Source of the DNA: an uncultured Bacteroidia bacterium
Lineage (GTDB): Bacteria; Bacteroidota; Bacteroidia; J057; CALLMJ01
Reading direction: 5' to 3'
Length of the DNA stretch: 59,942 bases
Assembly (NCBI GenBank): GCA_938006875.1
Contig: CALLMJ010000025.1
Span: 1-59,942, forward strand
Part shown: positions 36,957 through 45,169 of the stretch, one piece after another
How positions within the stretch are numbered: position 1 is the stretch's first letter
Layout of the letters: each line of letters begins with the position of its first letter
The notes under the pieces: generated by a model
The model's database searches: none
Seen by the model: the letters and a program-made list of their open reading frames with translations, nothing else
Told to the model about the DNA's origin: nothing
Translations under genes and position numbers: made by a program

Positions 36957-37012
36957 TAATCCCCAAAACAGAATTTTATGTAAAGTAACTTTACTTTTTA
37001 TGTTTTAAGATA

Positions 37013-37020
37013 TATTTTTG
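37013..37020 (+). promoter_or_regulatory. -7 box of recN, almost leaderless
   Basis: TATTTTTG ends only 4 nt before the recN ATG (37025); TTTA lies 19 nt further upstream as a weak -33 box. Transcription would begin at or next to the start codon. Confidence 0.5.
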
Positions 37021-37024
37021 CGTT

Positions 37025-38686
37025 ATGATTGAGAGGTTATGGATACAAAATTTTGCTTTGATTGAAAAATCAGAAGTAGAATTTGGTAAAGGTTTAAACA
37101 TTATTACAGGAGAAACAGGTGCAGGTAAATCCATTTTCATTGGTGCATTAAGTGCTTTAATGGGCAAAAAAACTGAAGCTGCGGCTATTTTAGACCCTGA
37201 TAAAAAATCTATTATTGAAGCCAAGTTTTTAATAAAACCTCAACAAATTCCTGATACTCTCTGGCAAGAACTAGATTCGCAACCTGAATCTGAATTGATT
37301 ATACGCAGAGAAATTTCTAATCATGGAAAAAGTCGTTATTTTGTGAATGATACACCTGTAAACCAAACTCTTCTGAAAGAATTGATGGAATATCTCGTAG
37401 AGCTTCATGGGCAACACGATGGTCAAAAAATTCTTTCTAAAGATTTTCAAATGGCTATTATTGACCAATACGGAAATCTACAATCCCTTGTTAATGAATA
37501 TCAAAATCAATTTCAAGAACTCAAATCCAAAGAAAATTTATACAAAGAAATTCAATCTAATGCAAAAAAAATTGAAGAAAGAAAAAATTTCCTTAAATTT
37601 CAATTACAAGATTTTGGTTTATATGAACTCATTGAAAATGAAGATGATGAATTGGAACAGCAACTAAAGATTCTAGAAAATGCAGAACTTATCAAAACTA
37701 CCCTAGAAAAAGCCTGTTGGGTTTTATATGAATCGGATAAATCTATTTATTCCAATTTGATTAATGTTGAAAAAGCCTTAGAAAAAATTGGTAATTTATC
37801 TTCCAAGATTTTATCTGAAAAACAAAAACTCACCGATGCAAGTGCTATTATCTCGGACGTTAGCCAAACTTTAAGAGATTTTTCCGATGAAATTGATTTA
37901 GATAGTTCCCAATTAGAAAAACTTAATGCAAAATGGGATTTTTATAATCGTCTCAAAAAGAAGTACAATGTTCTTAACATTAAAGAGTTAATTTCTATTC
38001 AACAAAACTATAAAAAAGAACTCAAACAATTAGAAAATTATGACCAAGATTTAAGTGAACTACAAATACAAATAGCTCAGCTGGAATTAAAAGTTCAGGA
38101 TATAGGGAATCAACTAGATGAAGAAAGAAAAAAAGTTGCTCAAGAGCTTCAAAACCGAATAAATGAATATTTAAAATCAGTAGCTTTACCGAATGCAAAA
38201 TTTCAAATTGAATTAGAAAAATTATCCCAACCTACTAAGAAAGGACTTTCTGAAATTCAATTTTTGGTAAGTACAAATATTGGTTTACCAGCGGGGTTAC
38301 TATCACAAATTGCATCAGGGGGAGAAATCTCTCGTATTTTATTAGCCATTAAAGCAGCTTTGGCAGAAAAAATGGAACTTTCCACTTTAATTTTTGATGA
38401 AATTGATACAGGTATAAGTGGAGAAGTAGCTTTAAAAGTAGGAAAGGTCATGAAACAATTAGCCCATAAATTCCAAGTAATTACTATTACCCATTTACCA
38501 CAAATGGCTAGCCGTTCAGGAGAACACTTTTTTATTTACAAAGAAATTATACAAGGAAAAACCTATTCCAGAATCAAGCAACTTAATGAAAATGAACGTA
38601 TTGAACAAATCGCAAAAATGCTTTACGGAGAAAATCCGCCATTATCAGCAATAGAAAATGCAAAAACTTTGTTACAAACCTTATAA
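37025..38686 (+). CDS. recN: DNA repair protein RecN
   Basis: 553 residues, an SMC-like ATPase. Walker A GETGAGKSIFIGALSALMG at the N-terminus, the HGQHDGQKIL segment, a central coiled coil (about 160-360), the signature ASGGEISRILLAIKAAL, Walker B LIFDEIDTGISG and the ITHLPQMAS switch. RecN acts in double-strand break repair. It is followed by nhaA after 11 nt. Confidence 0.97.
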   Translation: MIERLWIQNFALIEKSEVEFGKGLNIITGETGAGKSIFIGALSALMGKKTEAAAILDPDKKSIIEAKFLIKPQQIPDTLWQELDSQPESELIIRREISNHGKSRYFVNDTPVNQTLLKELMEYLVELHGQHDGQKILSKDFQMAIIDQYGNLQSLVNEYQNQFQELKSKENLYKEIQSNAKKIEERKNFLKFQLQDFGLYELIENEDDELEQQLKILENAELIKTTLEKACWVLYESDKSIYSNLINVEKALEKIGNLSSKILSEKQKLTDASAIISDVSQTLRDFSDEIDLDSSQLEKLNAKWDFYNRLKKKYNVLNIKELISIQQNYKKELKQLENYDQDLSELQIQIAQLELKVQDIGNQLDEERKKVAQELQNRINEYLKSVALPNAKFQIELEKLSQPTKKGLSEIQFLVSTNIGLPAGLLSQIASGGEISRILLAIKAALAEKMELSTLIFDEIDTGISGEVALKVGKVMKQLAHKFQVITITHLPQMASRSGEHFFIYKEIIQGKTYSRIKQLNENERIEQIAKMLYGENPPLSAIENAKTLLQTL

Positions 38687-38697
38687 ATAAAAACATT

Positions 38698-40047
38698 ATG
38701 TCAAAACTAAAAAAAATTATTCCCGGAAAATCGGTAGCTAATTTTATTAAAAATGAGTCAGCAGGTGGAATTGTATTATTTTTTGCCGTTTTAATTGCTA
38801 TGTTATGGGCAAATTCACCTTGGCACGAAAGTTATCATTGGGTTTGGGACCAATTTTTTATTATTTCATTTGGTGGGTTTGAGCTTAAAAATAATTTACA
38901 TCACTGGATTAATGACGGTTTAATGGCTGTATTTTTCTTTGTTGTAGGATTAGAACTCAAAAGAGAGATTTCCATTGGACAATTATCTTCCGTGAAACAA
39001 TCTATTTTACCCATTACTGCTGCGGCAGCTGGTATGGCAACACCTGCATTAATTTACCTTATATTTAATGGAAAAGCTCCTGAGTCTAATGGTTGGGGAA
39101 TTCCCACTGCCACCGATATTGCTTTTGCTTTAGGTGTTTTATCTTTAGCAGGTAACCGCGTTCCCCTTTCCATTAAAGTTTTTTTAACAGCTTTAGCTGT
39201 TGTAGATGACTTAGGAGCGGTAATTGTCATCGCTTTATTTTATACCTCAGAAATTTCTATGTTCAGCCTTTCATTAGGTGCCTTATTTTTAGCCATTTTA
39301 TTTTTAGGCAATTATCTTAAAATTCATAACACTTATTTTTATGCAGTTTTTGGAATTGGAGGTCTATGGACAGCATTTTTGCTTTCTGGTGTACATTCTA
39401 CGATTGCAGGAGTTTTAGCGGCATTTACTATCCCTATGAGAAACAGTATAGATGAAATCGATTTTGCAACAAAATTAAGAAAACTCATTGATAAATTTGA
39501 AGCTGATGATAACAATAACCTCTATTTACTTTCTAATCAACAAGTGCAAATTATTGATAATATCAATGAACTTACTTTACAAGCTTCTTCCCCTTTACAA
39601 AAATTAGAACATAATTTACACTCTTTAGTCGCATTTGTGATTATGCCTGTTTTTGCATTAGCCAATGCAGGAGTTCATATAGATTTTGCTCATGTCCCCG
39701 ATTTGATTTTTGCACCTATTTCCTTAGGAGTGATTTTTGGGCTCTTCATCGGAAAATTTTTAGGTATATTTACGATTTGTTGGTTGATGGTCAAATTAAA
39801 ATTGGCTAAATTACCAGAAAAATCCAAATGGGGGCACTTGGTGGGAGTTTCTGTGTTAGCAGGTATTGGATTTACTATGTCTATGTTTATTGCAGAATTA
39901 GCTTTTAAAGGAAATACTATATTTATTGAGGAAGCAAAAATTGGTATCATGTTAGCGTCCATTTTGGCTGGAGTTGTAGGAATATTGATTTTAAAACTTC
40001 AAAAACCACTTAAAGAAGAACCTGAAGGAATTTATGAAGTGGAATAA
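38698..40047 (+). CDS. nhaA: Na+/H+ antiporter NhaA
   Basis: 449 residues with about 12 helices. Family sequences are SAGGIVLFFAVLIAMLWANS, FFFVVGLELKREISIGQL, PTATDIAFALGVLSLAG and the ion-binding pair in ALAVVDDLGAVIVIALFYTS. A charged cytoplasmic insert (about 255-300) makes it longer than the 388-residue E. coli protein, as in many Bacteroidota. It exports Na+ in exchange for protons. The stop codon lies 6 nt before repeat copy C. Confidence 0.95.
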   Translation: MSKLKKIIPGKSVANFIKNESAGGIVLFFAVLIAMLWANSPWHESYHWVWDQFFIISFGGFELKNNLHHWINDGLMAVFFFVVGLELKREISIGQLSSVKQSILPITAAAAGMATPALIYLIFNGKAPESNGWGIPTATDIAFALGVLSLAGNRVPLSIKVFLTALAVVDDLGAVIVIALFYTSEISMFSLSLGALFLAILFLGNYLKIHNTYFYAVFGIGGLWTAFLLSGVHSTIAGVLAAFTIPMRNSIDEIDFATKLRKLIDKFEADDNNNLYLLSNQQVQIIDNINELTLQASSPLQKLEHNLHSLVAFVIMPVFALANAGVHIDFAHVPDLIFAPISLGVIFGLFIGKFLGIFTICWLMVKLKLAKLPEKSKWGHLVGVSVLAGIGFTMSMFIAELAFKGNTIFIEEAKIGIMLASILAGVVGILILKLQKPLKEEPEGIYEVE

Positions 40048-40053
40048 GCATAA

Positions 40054-40171
40054 GGGCATGCCTCTCACACTGAGCTTGCCTAAGTGGGCTTCGCTAACGC
40101 TACAGCATTTCGGTGGACTCAATATATCACAATCCTTTGGTTGCTCATACTTTGCTCCCAAAGGCAGTGCC
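40054..40171 (+). repeat. Dispersed repeat, copy C
   Basis: 118 bp from GGGCATGCC to GGCAGTGCC, imperfect terminal inverted repeats. Internal landmarks are CACTGAGCTTGCC, CAGCATTTCGGTGGA and TCAATATATCACAAT. It lies directly between the nhaA stop and the 5' end of the NHL-OmpA gene and is open in that gene's frame. Confidence 0.8.
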
Positions 40172-40183
40172 ACTTCGTGGTCA

Positions 40184-41929
40184 ATGAGTACTAATGAATT
40201 GTGCTCTATCCATACCCCTCGCATTCTTGCATTTTTTTTACTCTTCTTTTCTCTTTCTTTGAACGCTCAAAATTATAGAATTGAAGAAAAAATTATCGTT
40301 TCTACTTATGCAGGTTCAGGAATTAAAGGTTTTGAGGATGGGCATAAAGATAAAGCCAGTTTAGAATCTCCTAACGGCATTAGCATAGATAAATTTGGTA
40401 ATTTATTTATTGCTGATAGTTACAATAACGCCATTCGCAAAGTAACCTCTCTTGGAGAACTCTACACTTTTGCAGGAAACGGTTTGGAAGGTTACAAAGA
40501 TGGTTTCGGAAAAAACGCAATGTTTCATTTTCCAACAGATGCTTACTCCGATAAAAATGGAAACATTTACGTAGCTGACTACTGGAACCACTGTATTCGT
40601 AAAATTACCTCCTACGGATTAGTAACCACCATTGCAGGCGTTCCCGGAAAAAAAGGTTATAAAAATGGAAAAGCCAAAGAAGCTCTCTTTAATAATCCTA
40701 TCGGAGTAATTGTAGATTATACCGACAACCTTTACGTTCTAGATACCAAAAATCATTGTATAAGAAAAATTAGTAATGATGGGGAAGTAACTACATTTGC
40801 TGGTAGTCCTAATCCCGGTTTTGTAGATGGAATTGGTACTGATGCTAAATTTTCAAGCCCTACTGGGCTTTGTGCTGACCGCTACGGTAATTTTTATTTA
40901 ATTGATACCGATAATCGTGCTGTCAGAAAAATCTATCCCGACCAACGTGTTGAAACTGTTTTAGACCATCATTTTTCTTATTTTAAAGATAGTACTCACG
41001 GAAGAAAACTACAATTTTTTAGTTCTGCGGAAGGTGGTGGAATTTGTTCAGGTCCAAGGGATATTTTTTATATCGCTGACGGTGCTTCTCATACCATCTA
41101 TAAAATTGATTTAGAGAAAAGAGTCATTTCAGTGATTGCTGGGACAGGAAAAATGGGTTACAAAAATGGGGAAGGGCATTTAGCTATGTTCGCTCAACCC
41201 GTTGAAATTACTATGGATCCTTCCAACAATATTTATGTAGCTGATTTTGGTAATCATGTTGTTCGGAAAATAGAATTTCAAAAAATCAAAATTGAAGACC
41301 CTCAAATTCCCAAAGAAGTTTCTTACTATCTATATGGTCAAATCTTAAATGCAGAAACCAAAGAAGCTATTCCAAACGTAAATATTGTACTTCAAAAATA
41401 TGAAGGTATTGACCTAATCAAAAAAAATTATTACTTTACACAGAACCAATATAAAATCCCTATTCATCAAGGTGTACATCAAATATTTGTAAAACAGCCA
41501 GGATTTATGCCTTTTCAAGCAGAAATTATAATTCAACCTAATCAAGATTTTCGATACAATATTGAATTAATACCTATTAAAGTAGGAGCAAAAGCCATTT
41601 TAAGAAATATTTACTTTGCACCCAACAGTGCTTCTTTGACTATTGACGCATTAGAAGGATTAGAAAAATTGGTTGAGTTTATGAAAGTTAATCCCAAAGT
41701 AGAAATTTTAATTGCAGGACACACGGATATAGGATCAACTCAAGAATATAATATTAAACTTTCAGAAGCAAGAGCTAAAGCCGTTAAAGATTATTTAATT
41801 CAAATGGGTATTGAACCTTTACGTATTGGACATAAAGGCTATGGAAATTCCAAACCTATTGCAGACAATAATTCTGCTGAAGGCAGAGCTTTGAATCGTA
41901 GAATAGAAATTGAAATCATCAAAATGTAA
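40184..41929 (+). CDS. Secreted NHL-repeat protein with C-terminal OmpA domain
   Basis: 581 residues from ATG 40184; the frame is open further upstream through repeat C to 40034, inside nhaA. The signal-peptide core ILAFFLLFFSLSLNA precedes QNYRIEEK. Five or six NHL repeats follow (NGISIDKFGNLFIADSYNNA, NIYVADYWNHCIRKI), then a carboxypeptidase-regulatory-like domain at about 370-460 (GQILNAETKEAIPNVNI) and an OmpA domain (ILIAGHTDIGSTQEYNIKLS, NRRIEIEI) that binds peptidoglycan. The start is uncertain: ATG 40184 is just past the repeat, TTG 40199 is an alternative, and the n-region lacks the usual lysines. Confidence 0.85.
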   Translation: MSTNELCSIHTPRILAFFLLFFSLSLNAQNYRIEEKIIVSTYAGSGIKGFEDGHKDKASLESPNGISIDKFGNLFIADSYNNAIRKVTSLGELYTFAGNGLEGYKDGFGKNAMFHFPTDAYSDKNGNIYVADYWNHCIRKITSYGLVTTIAGVPGKKGYKNGKAKEALFNNPIGVIVDYTDNLYVLDTKNHCIRKISNDGEVTTFAGSPNPGFVDGIGTDAKFSSPTGLCADRYGNFYLIDTDNRAVRKIYPDQRVETVLDHHFSYFKDSTHGRKLQFFSSAEGGGICSGPRDIFYIADGASHTIYKIDLEKRVISVIAGTGKMGYKNGEGHLAMFAQPVEITMDPSNNIYVADFGNHVVRKIEFQKIKIEDPQIPKEVSYYLYGQILNAETKEAIPNVNIVLQKYEGIDLIKKNYYFTQNQYKIPIHQGVHQIFVKQPGFMPFQAEIIIQPNQDFRYNIELIPIKVGAKAILRNIYFAPNSASLTIDALEGLEKLVEFMKVNPKVEILIAGHTDIGSTQEYNIKLSEARAKAVKDYLIQMGIEPLRIGHKGYGNSKPIADNNSAEGRALNRRIEIEIIKM

Positions 41930-42077
41930 ACTAATAAACCTTAGAATTTATGAAGGTCACTTATTATTGTTTGTTCCTATAAAAAGAAAAGTAATTTTTC
42001 GTTTGAGATATAAGAATTTTTGAAGACTACATTCATAAAATCCAAAAAAGTTTATAAATGCTTGGTTCGCTATTTAA

Positions 42078-42109
42078 TTTGATTTTGAGTTAAATTTTTT
42101 ATAATTTTG
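42078..42109 (+). promoter_or_regulatory. Promoter of the lipoprotein-mscL genes
   Basis: TTTG (42078-42081), 20-nt spacer, TAATTTTG (42102-42109), 17 nt before ATG 42127. The rest of the gap 41930-42077 is AT-rich and shows nothing recognisable. Confidence 0.6.
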
Positions 42110-42126
42110 CCACGAAATACAAGAAA

Positions 42127-42654
42127 ATGTTAAGAAAATTTTTAATTACATGGGTTATTGGAATAACCGCTTTAATGGGTTGTAAAAAAGAAGATACTAC
42201 TCCCAGTAACAACAATAATAACAACAACAATACATCATCAGATAAAAGAGATATGGCGGTTGGAAAATACAATTGTAAACAATATGTTTATATAAAAGCT
42301 GGAGCCATGATGCAGTTAACCGATTCTTCGGCTTATGAAATTGAAATTAAAAAGCATGTTTCTGATACCACCAAAATAGAAATTTATAAAGATAACCAAA
42401 TCCTTCTTAATACTGCAAACGTAAAATATTTAACGGGTAATAATAAAATCATTACTTTTGATATACCTTCTCAAAACTATACCTATCAAGGAACTGCTCG
42501 TACATCTACAGGAGAACCCTATTTCTTTACAGGTAGTGGTTATACTCATGGTGGTTACGATGATAACATTAAAAAATGCCAATTTGCTATTATCCATGCA
42601 GCGGATAGCCCTAGTTTTTCGGTAGTTCACAGGTTTGATTGTAATAAAAAATAA
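42127..42654 (+). CDS. Lipoprotein of unknown function
   Basis: 175 residues. The signal [20 protein letters not shown] carries a lipobox ending at Cys19, followed by KKEDTTPS and an eight-asparagine linker. The remainder looks like a small beta-rich domain ([38 protein letters not shown]). No family was recognised. The mscL start lies 10 nt downstream, so the two may be cotranscribed. Confidence 0.8.
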   Translation: MLRKFLITWVIGITALMGCKKEDTTPSNNNNNNNNTSSDKRDMAVGKYNCKQYVYIKAGAMMQLTDSSAYEIEIKKHVSDTTKIEIYKDNQILLNTANVKYLTGNNKIITFDIPSQNYTYQGTARTSTGEPYFFTGSGYTHGGYDDNIKKCQFAIIHAADSPSFSVVHRFDCNKK

Positions 42655-42664
42655 TTTAAAAGTT

Positions 42665-43105
42665 ATGTCATTTATTAGTGAATTTAAAGAGTTTATTTCA
42701 AAAGGAAATGTATTAGATTTAGCTATAGGGGTGATTATTGGCGGAGCTTTTGGTAAAATTGTAAATTCTCTTGTTGCAGATATTTTAACTCCCCCTTTAG
42801 GACTCTTAATCGGTGGTGTTAAGTTTACAGAACTAAAACTCACTTTAAAACAAGCAGTTATGGATGGAGAAAAAGTAGTTTCAGAAGCCGTTACTGTGAA
42901 TTATGGTACATTTCTACAACATATATTTGATTTTTTGATTATTGCGTTTGCTATCTTTAATCTAATTAGATTTATTAATGCAATAAGAAAGCGTTTAGAA
43001 AAACAACAAAAGGAAGAAGAAGCCCAAGCTCCTGCTCCTGATCCAGAACCCACAAAAGAAGAAATTCTTTTGACAGAAATTAGAGACTTATTAAAAAATC
43101 GTTAA
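42665..43105 (+). CDS. mscL: Large-conductance mechanosensitive channel
   Basis: 146 residues from ATG 42665 ([20 protein letters not shown]). The TM1 sequence [20 protein letters not shown] is diagnostic, TM2 is [20 protein letters not shown] and the C-terminal bundle is charged ([16 protein letters not shown]). The frame begins earlier at 42635, within the lipoprotein gene, but those residues are not part of the family. It relieves osmotic downshock. Confidence 0.96.
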   Translation: MSFISEFKEFISKGNVLDLAIGVIIGGAFGKIVNSLVADILTPPLGLLIGGVKFTELKLTLKQAVMDGEKVVSEAVTVNYGTFLQHIFDFLIIAFAIFNLIRFINAIRKRLEKQQKEEEAQAPAPDPEPTKEEILLTEIRDLLKNR

Positions 43106-43122
43106 TAGGATATTAAAATCTC

Positions 43123-43176
43123 AATCGTAAGAACCTGTTATAAATTTTTATTTCAAGTTCTTACGATTATCTTTTT
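43123..43176 (+). terminator. Terminator with perfect 12-bp stem after mscL
   Basis: AATCGTAAGAAC (43123-43134) pairs perfectly with GTTCTTACGATT (43157-43168) over a 22-nt AT-rich loop, followed by five T at 43172-43176. It lies between mscL and the YggS-family gene. Confidence 0.7.
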
Positions 43177-43182
43177 AAGAGT

Positions 43183-43863
43183 ATGATAGCTGAAAATATT
43201 AGATTAATTCAAGAAAAAATATTAAATTTTTCCGAGAAATATGGAGTAGAACCTCCTAAATTAATTGCTGTTAGTAAAAATCATTCCATTGAAAATATTC
43301 AAATTGCTTATGATTGTGGGATTAGAGACTTTGGTGAAAACCGTGTTCAAGAGTTGATTAGTAAAGTTCCTCATTTACCTAAAGATATTCATTGGCATTT
43401 GATTGGGAAACTTCAAACAAATAAAGTTAAATATATTGTAGAATTTATTTACATGATTCATTCTTTGGATTCTGAAAAGTTATTAAAAGAAATCCAAAAG
43501 CAAGCAGAAAAGCATCAAAGAGTCATTCAAACTTTGATTCAAATTAATATTTCAAATGAAAATCAAAAAAATGGTTGTTCTTACGAAGAGGCTGAATATT
43601 TATTAAAAGAATTACCTAATTATCCGAATGTTAAAGTTTTAGGATTTATGGGGATTGCAGAAGATATAAATGTTTCTAATGTCATTTTTGAACAATTCCA
43701 AAAATTATGGTATTTTTTTGAAAAATGTAAATCATTACAAAACGAACAGATTTTCATGCAAGAATTAAGCATTGGTATGTCTGGAGATTATGAATTGGCT
43801 ATCAAAGCACATAGCACTATGGTTAGGCTGGGGACAGCTATTTTTGGTAATAGAAAATATTAG
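43183..43863 (+). CDS. YggS-family PLP homeostasis protein
   Basis: 226 residues, alanine-racemase-like TIM barrel. The PLP lysine is in LIAVSKNHSIENI; DFGENRVQEL, WHLIGKLQTNKVKYI and the C-terminal LSIGMSGDYELAIKAHSTMV with VRLGTAIFGNR are family hallmarks. It binds PLP and influences amino-acid and vitamin B6 homeostasis; no catalytic activity is established. Convergent with ilvE. Confidence 0.93.
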   Translation: MIAENIRLIQEKILNFSEKYGVEPPKLIAVSKNHSIENIQIAYDCGIRDFGENRVQELISKVPHLPKDIHWHLIGKLQTNKVKYIVEFIYMIHSLDSEKLLKEIQKQAEKHQRVIQTLIQINISNENQKNGCSYEEAEYLLKELPNYPNVKVLGFMGIAEDINVSNVIFEQFQKLWYFFEKCKSLQNEQIFMQELSIGMSGDYELAIKAHSTMVRLGTAIFGNRKY

Positions 43864-43899
43864 AGTTTAAGTAAAATAGAATTTTTCTTAAACAGACTC

Positions 43900-44000
43900 C
43901 CAACCTTTTTTCATGTCTCAATTTTCTTTATTAAAACCTCTGAAACACCTCTTAAAAAAGGTTGGAATTTATTCATCAAAAATGAGTTGATGAATAAATT
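43900..44000. repeat. Two abutting inverted repeats between convergent genes
   Basis: CCAACCTTTTTT (43900-43911) pairs with AAAAAAGGTTGG (43954-43965), a perfect 12-bp stem with a 42-nt loop. Immediately adjacent, AATTTATTCATCA (43966-43978) pairs with TGATGAATAAATT (43988-44000), a perfect 13-bp stem ending at the ilvE stop codon. At least one probably terminates ilvE (minus strand) and the YggS-family gene. Confidence 0.65.
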
Positions 44001-45089
44001 CTATGGATTTACTCGGTTTCCTATTTGAATAACATCATTCCAACCGTATTTGTCTTCAGATTTGCCAGTCCTGATATTATTTAATTGTTCTTTGATTAGG
44101 AACATAAGAGCATTTTCTGAATATGGGGGGAGTTGATATTTTCTGTCATGAATAGTGATAGAACCAATAGGAGCTACAATTGCTGCTGTTCCTGCTCCAA
44201 ATGCTTCTTGAACTTTGTTTTCTTGGAAGAATTTTTCTAATTCTTCAACACTAATTTTTCTTTCTTCTATGGTTATACCCATGTCTTTTGCTAGGGTAAT
44301 TATAGAATCTCTGGTTACACCGTCTAAAATGGAGTCTGTTAAAGCTGGGGTAACTAATTTACCATCAATTACAAACATAACATTCATGGTTCCAGATTCT
44401 TCAACGAATTGGTGAGTAGAGGCATCTGTCCATAAAACTTGGTCAAAACCATTTTGGATAGCAAGAGCAGTAGGATAAAAAGCACCACCGTAATTTCCAC
44501 CACATTTCGCTGTTCCTGTACCACCAGAGGCAGCTCTGGAATAATGAGTTTCTACGTATAAATTTAAAGGTTTTGAATAATATTGCTTTGCAGGAGAACC
44601 TACAATCATAAATAAAAAATGCTCAGCAACTTTTACACGAACCCTATCTTCATAAGCAATCATGAAAGGTCTTAAATATAATGAGCTATCCTCAGCAGAA
44701 GGAACCCAAGCTTCATCAATCATTAAATATGTGTGCAGACCTTCTTGAAAAACTTCAAAGGGTATTTCAGCCATTGCCATTCTTTTTAAGGATTTATTAA
44801 AACGTTCCCAATGCTTTTTTACCCGGAAAACAGAAATATTTCCATCTTGCATTCTGTATGCTTTCATTCCTTCAAATACCGTTTGACCATAGTGCAATGA
44901 TAAGTTAAAAGGACTAATTTGTAAAGGTTGAAAGGGTTCTACTCTAAAATTAGACCAATTTTTTTGATGGTATTCCGCAACAAACATGTGATCCGTTGGA
45001 GTTTTTCCAAATTCAGCGGTATCTAAATTAAATTCATGAAGTTTTGAAGATAAATTTTTTTGGATTTTGATATTCAGGGTATTTCTCAT
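44001..45089 (-). CDS. ilvE: Branched-chain amino acid aminotransferase
   Basis: 362 residues from ATG 45089 (MRNTLNIKIQ). The PLP lysine is in GTGTAKCGGNYGGAFYPT; LSLHYGQTVFEGMKAYR, YLRPFMIAYED and EESGTMNVMFVIDG are typical of BCAT type II. A longer frame to 45134 starts upstream of the -7 box, so it is rejected. The enzyme makes and degrades Leu, Ile and Val using glutamate/2-oxoglutarate. Confidence 0.95.
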   Translation of the reverse strand: MRNTLNIKIQKNLSSKLHEFNLDTAEFGKTPTDHMFVAEYHQKNWSNFRVEPFQPLQISPFNLSLHYGQTVFEGMKAYRMQDGNISVFRVKKHWERFNKSLKRMAMAEIPFEVFQEGLHTYLMIDEAWVPSAEDSSLYLRPFMIAYEDRVRVKVAEHFLFMIVGSPAKQYYSKPLNLYVETHYSRAASGGTGTAKCGGNYGGAFYPTALAIQNGFDQVLWTDASTHQFVEESGTMNVMFVIDGKLVTPALTDSILDGVTRDSIITLAKDMGITIEERKISVEELEKFFQENKVQEAFGAGTAAIVAPIGSITIHDRKYQLPPYSENALMFLIKEQLNNIRTGKSEDKYGWNDVIQIGNRVNP

Positions 45090-45119
45090 AATAAAAAAAT
45101 TTGTGATTGAATGATATTG

Positions 45120-45150
45120 CAAAGCTATATACAAAATTTGTAAATTACAA
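45120..45150 (-). promoter_or_regulatory. Promoter of ilvE
   Basis: On the minus strand TTG (45150-45148), 20-nt spacer, TAGCTTTG (45127-45120), giving a leader of about 25 nt before ATG 45089. Confidence 0.55.
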
Positions 45151-45169
45151 GAAATAAAAGAATTTTAAA

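Noticed and set aside
36730-37008. 92-codon open frame through repeat copy B
   Set aside because: It runs across the obgE promoter and the repeat and has no protein-like pattern; explained by the low stop density of the repeat.
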